This document shows positions 63,493-64,000 of a stretch of DNA of 64,000 nucleotides, piece by piece (position 1 is the first letter of the stretch; every line of letters begins with the position of its first letter). The notes beneath the pieces are model-generated. The model made no database searches. It was not told the origin of the DNA and saw nothing but the letters and a program-made list of their open reading frames with translations. The translations under genes and the position numbers were made by a program. Source of the stretch: an uncultured Collinsella sp. (GTDB lineage: Bacteria; Actinomycetota; Coriobacteriia; Coriobacteriales; Coriobacteriaceae); NCBI GenBank assembly GCA_947642445.1, contig CANRSF010000002.1:62001-126000 (forward strand), in the 5' to 3' direction.

Positions 63493-64000
63493 CTATTCGC
63501 TCGAGCCGGAATCGGTCGTCTCGGACGTGTCGGAACCGTCATCCGAGCTCTCGTCCTTCGTCTTGGTCGCAGCATCGCGCGACGTTCCCTGCGGCGTGCT
63601 ATTAGCGGTGCTCACGTCCTCATCCGAGGCCGACTGTTCGTCGGTCAGCGAGGTGATGACCAGCACTTCCTCGTTGTTCTCGGCCGTCGTCTGGGCGCGC
63701 ACCACAATGGTGTAGTACACGTCGTTTGCGGATTTTTCAACCGACGAGACGGTGCCGAGCGGTAGACCCTTGGGGAACACACCGCCAATGCCCGAGGTCA
63801 CGATGATGTCGCCAACCTTAACATCGGAGTCGACGCTCACGTACTCAAGACGCAGCGTGCCGTCAGCCTGACCCTGCAGCATACCCTGGGCGCGCGTGTC
63901 CTGCACCATGGCGGATACGCCGGAGTTCTCGTCGCCAATCAGGCGCACGGTAGAGGTCTTGGCCGATACCTCGATAATCTGGCCGATAACACCGGCAGAA
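63493..64000 (-). CDS. mreC: Rod shape-determining protein MreC, 5' end missing
   Basis: Only the C-terminal about 169 residues are in the window; the start lies beyond 64000. The visible beta-domain has VRLIGDENSGVSAMVQDTRA, GDIIVTSGIGGVFPKGLPLG and VSSVEKSANDVYYTIVV, typical of the MreC periplasmic/extracellular domain. A Ser/Thr/Asp/Glu-rich low-complexity tail of about 45 residues follows and is not part of the usual fold. Gene order mreC-mreD-mrdA-rodA supports the call. Confidence 0.94.
   Translation of the reverse strand, partial: SAGVIGQIIEVSAKTSTVRLIGDENSGVSAMVQDTRAQGMLQGQADGTLRLEYVSVDSDVKVGDIIVTSGIGGVFPKGLPLGTVSSVEKSANDVYYTIVVRAQTTAENNEEVLVITSLTDEQSASDEDVSTANSTPQGTSRDAATKTKDESSDDGSDTSETTDSGSSE

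Overview
The window is a dense, GC-rich (about 60%) bacterial chromosome segment that is almost entirely housekeeping. Three things point to the class Coriobacteriia, most likely Collinsella: an actinobacterial integration host factor (mihF) beside gmk-rpoZ, GTG/TTG starts preceded by strong Shine-Dalgarno sites, and a fermentative gene set (adhE, pyruvate phosphate dikinase with its regulator, MEP isoprenoid genes, two-subunit GlyRS). The genus is an inference from overall gene style; no database search was possible.

Layout. Positions 1-6384 (minus) carry a cut-off canonical dnaJ, a second J-protein with a membrane tail, hemW, dusB, lepA and rpsT. 6518-10572 hold holA and the DNA-uptake genes comEC and comEA. 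10786-13196 hold mihF-gmk-rpoZ-thiI. 13436-18759 is a complete pyrR-pyrB-pyrC-pyrK-pyrD-pyrF operon behind a PyrR-type attenuator. 19211-23424 is the main plus-strand island: rpmB, a 263-bp inverted-repeat element carrying a RAYT transposase fragment, adhE behind a tandem LacI-like operator, and a kinase-fold gene.

From 40570 down to 23601 runs the minus-strand train rplS, rnhB, yraN, comM, dprA, trmFO, xerC, rpsB, tsf, pyrH, frr, uppS, cdsA, dxr, rseP, ispG, proS. It links translation, DNA processing, and lipid and isoprenoid synthesis. 40780-44732 holds ppdK and its regulator ppsR, and 44767-50328 holds rpsP-khpA-rimM-trmD-lepB-glyQ-glyS. dinB is the only other plus-strand gene. The right end, read from 64000 leftward, is mreC-mreD-mrdA-rodA (cell elongation), a DUF697 protein, a radical SAM/DUF2344 pair, rplU-rpmA-obgE-nadD-yqeK-rsfS.

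No rRNA, tRNA, prophage, CRISPR or complete insertion sequence was seen. The items most worth a second look are the membrane-tailed DnaJ paralogue, a domain inserted into RseP, a possible AUA start of xerC, a pseudoknot-capable hairpin between mihF and pyrF, the RAYT-derived element, and several operator-like repeats.
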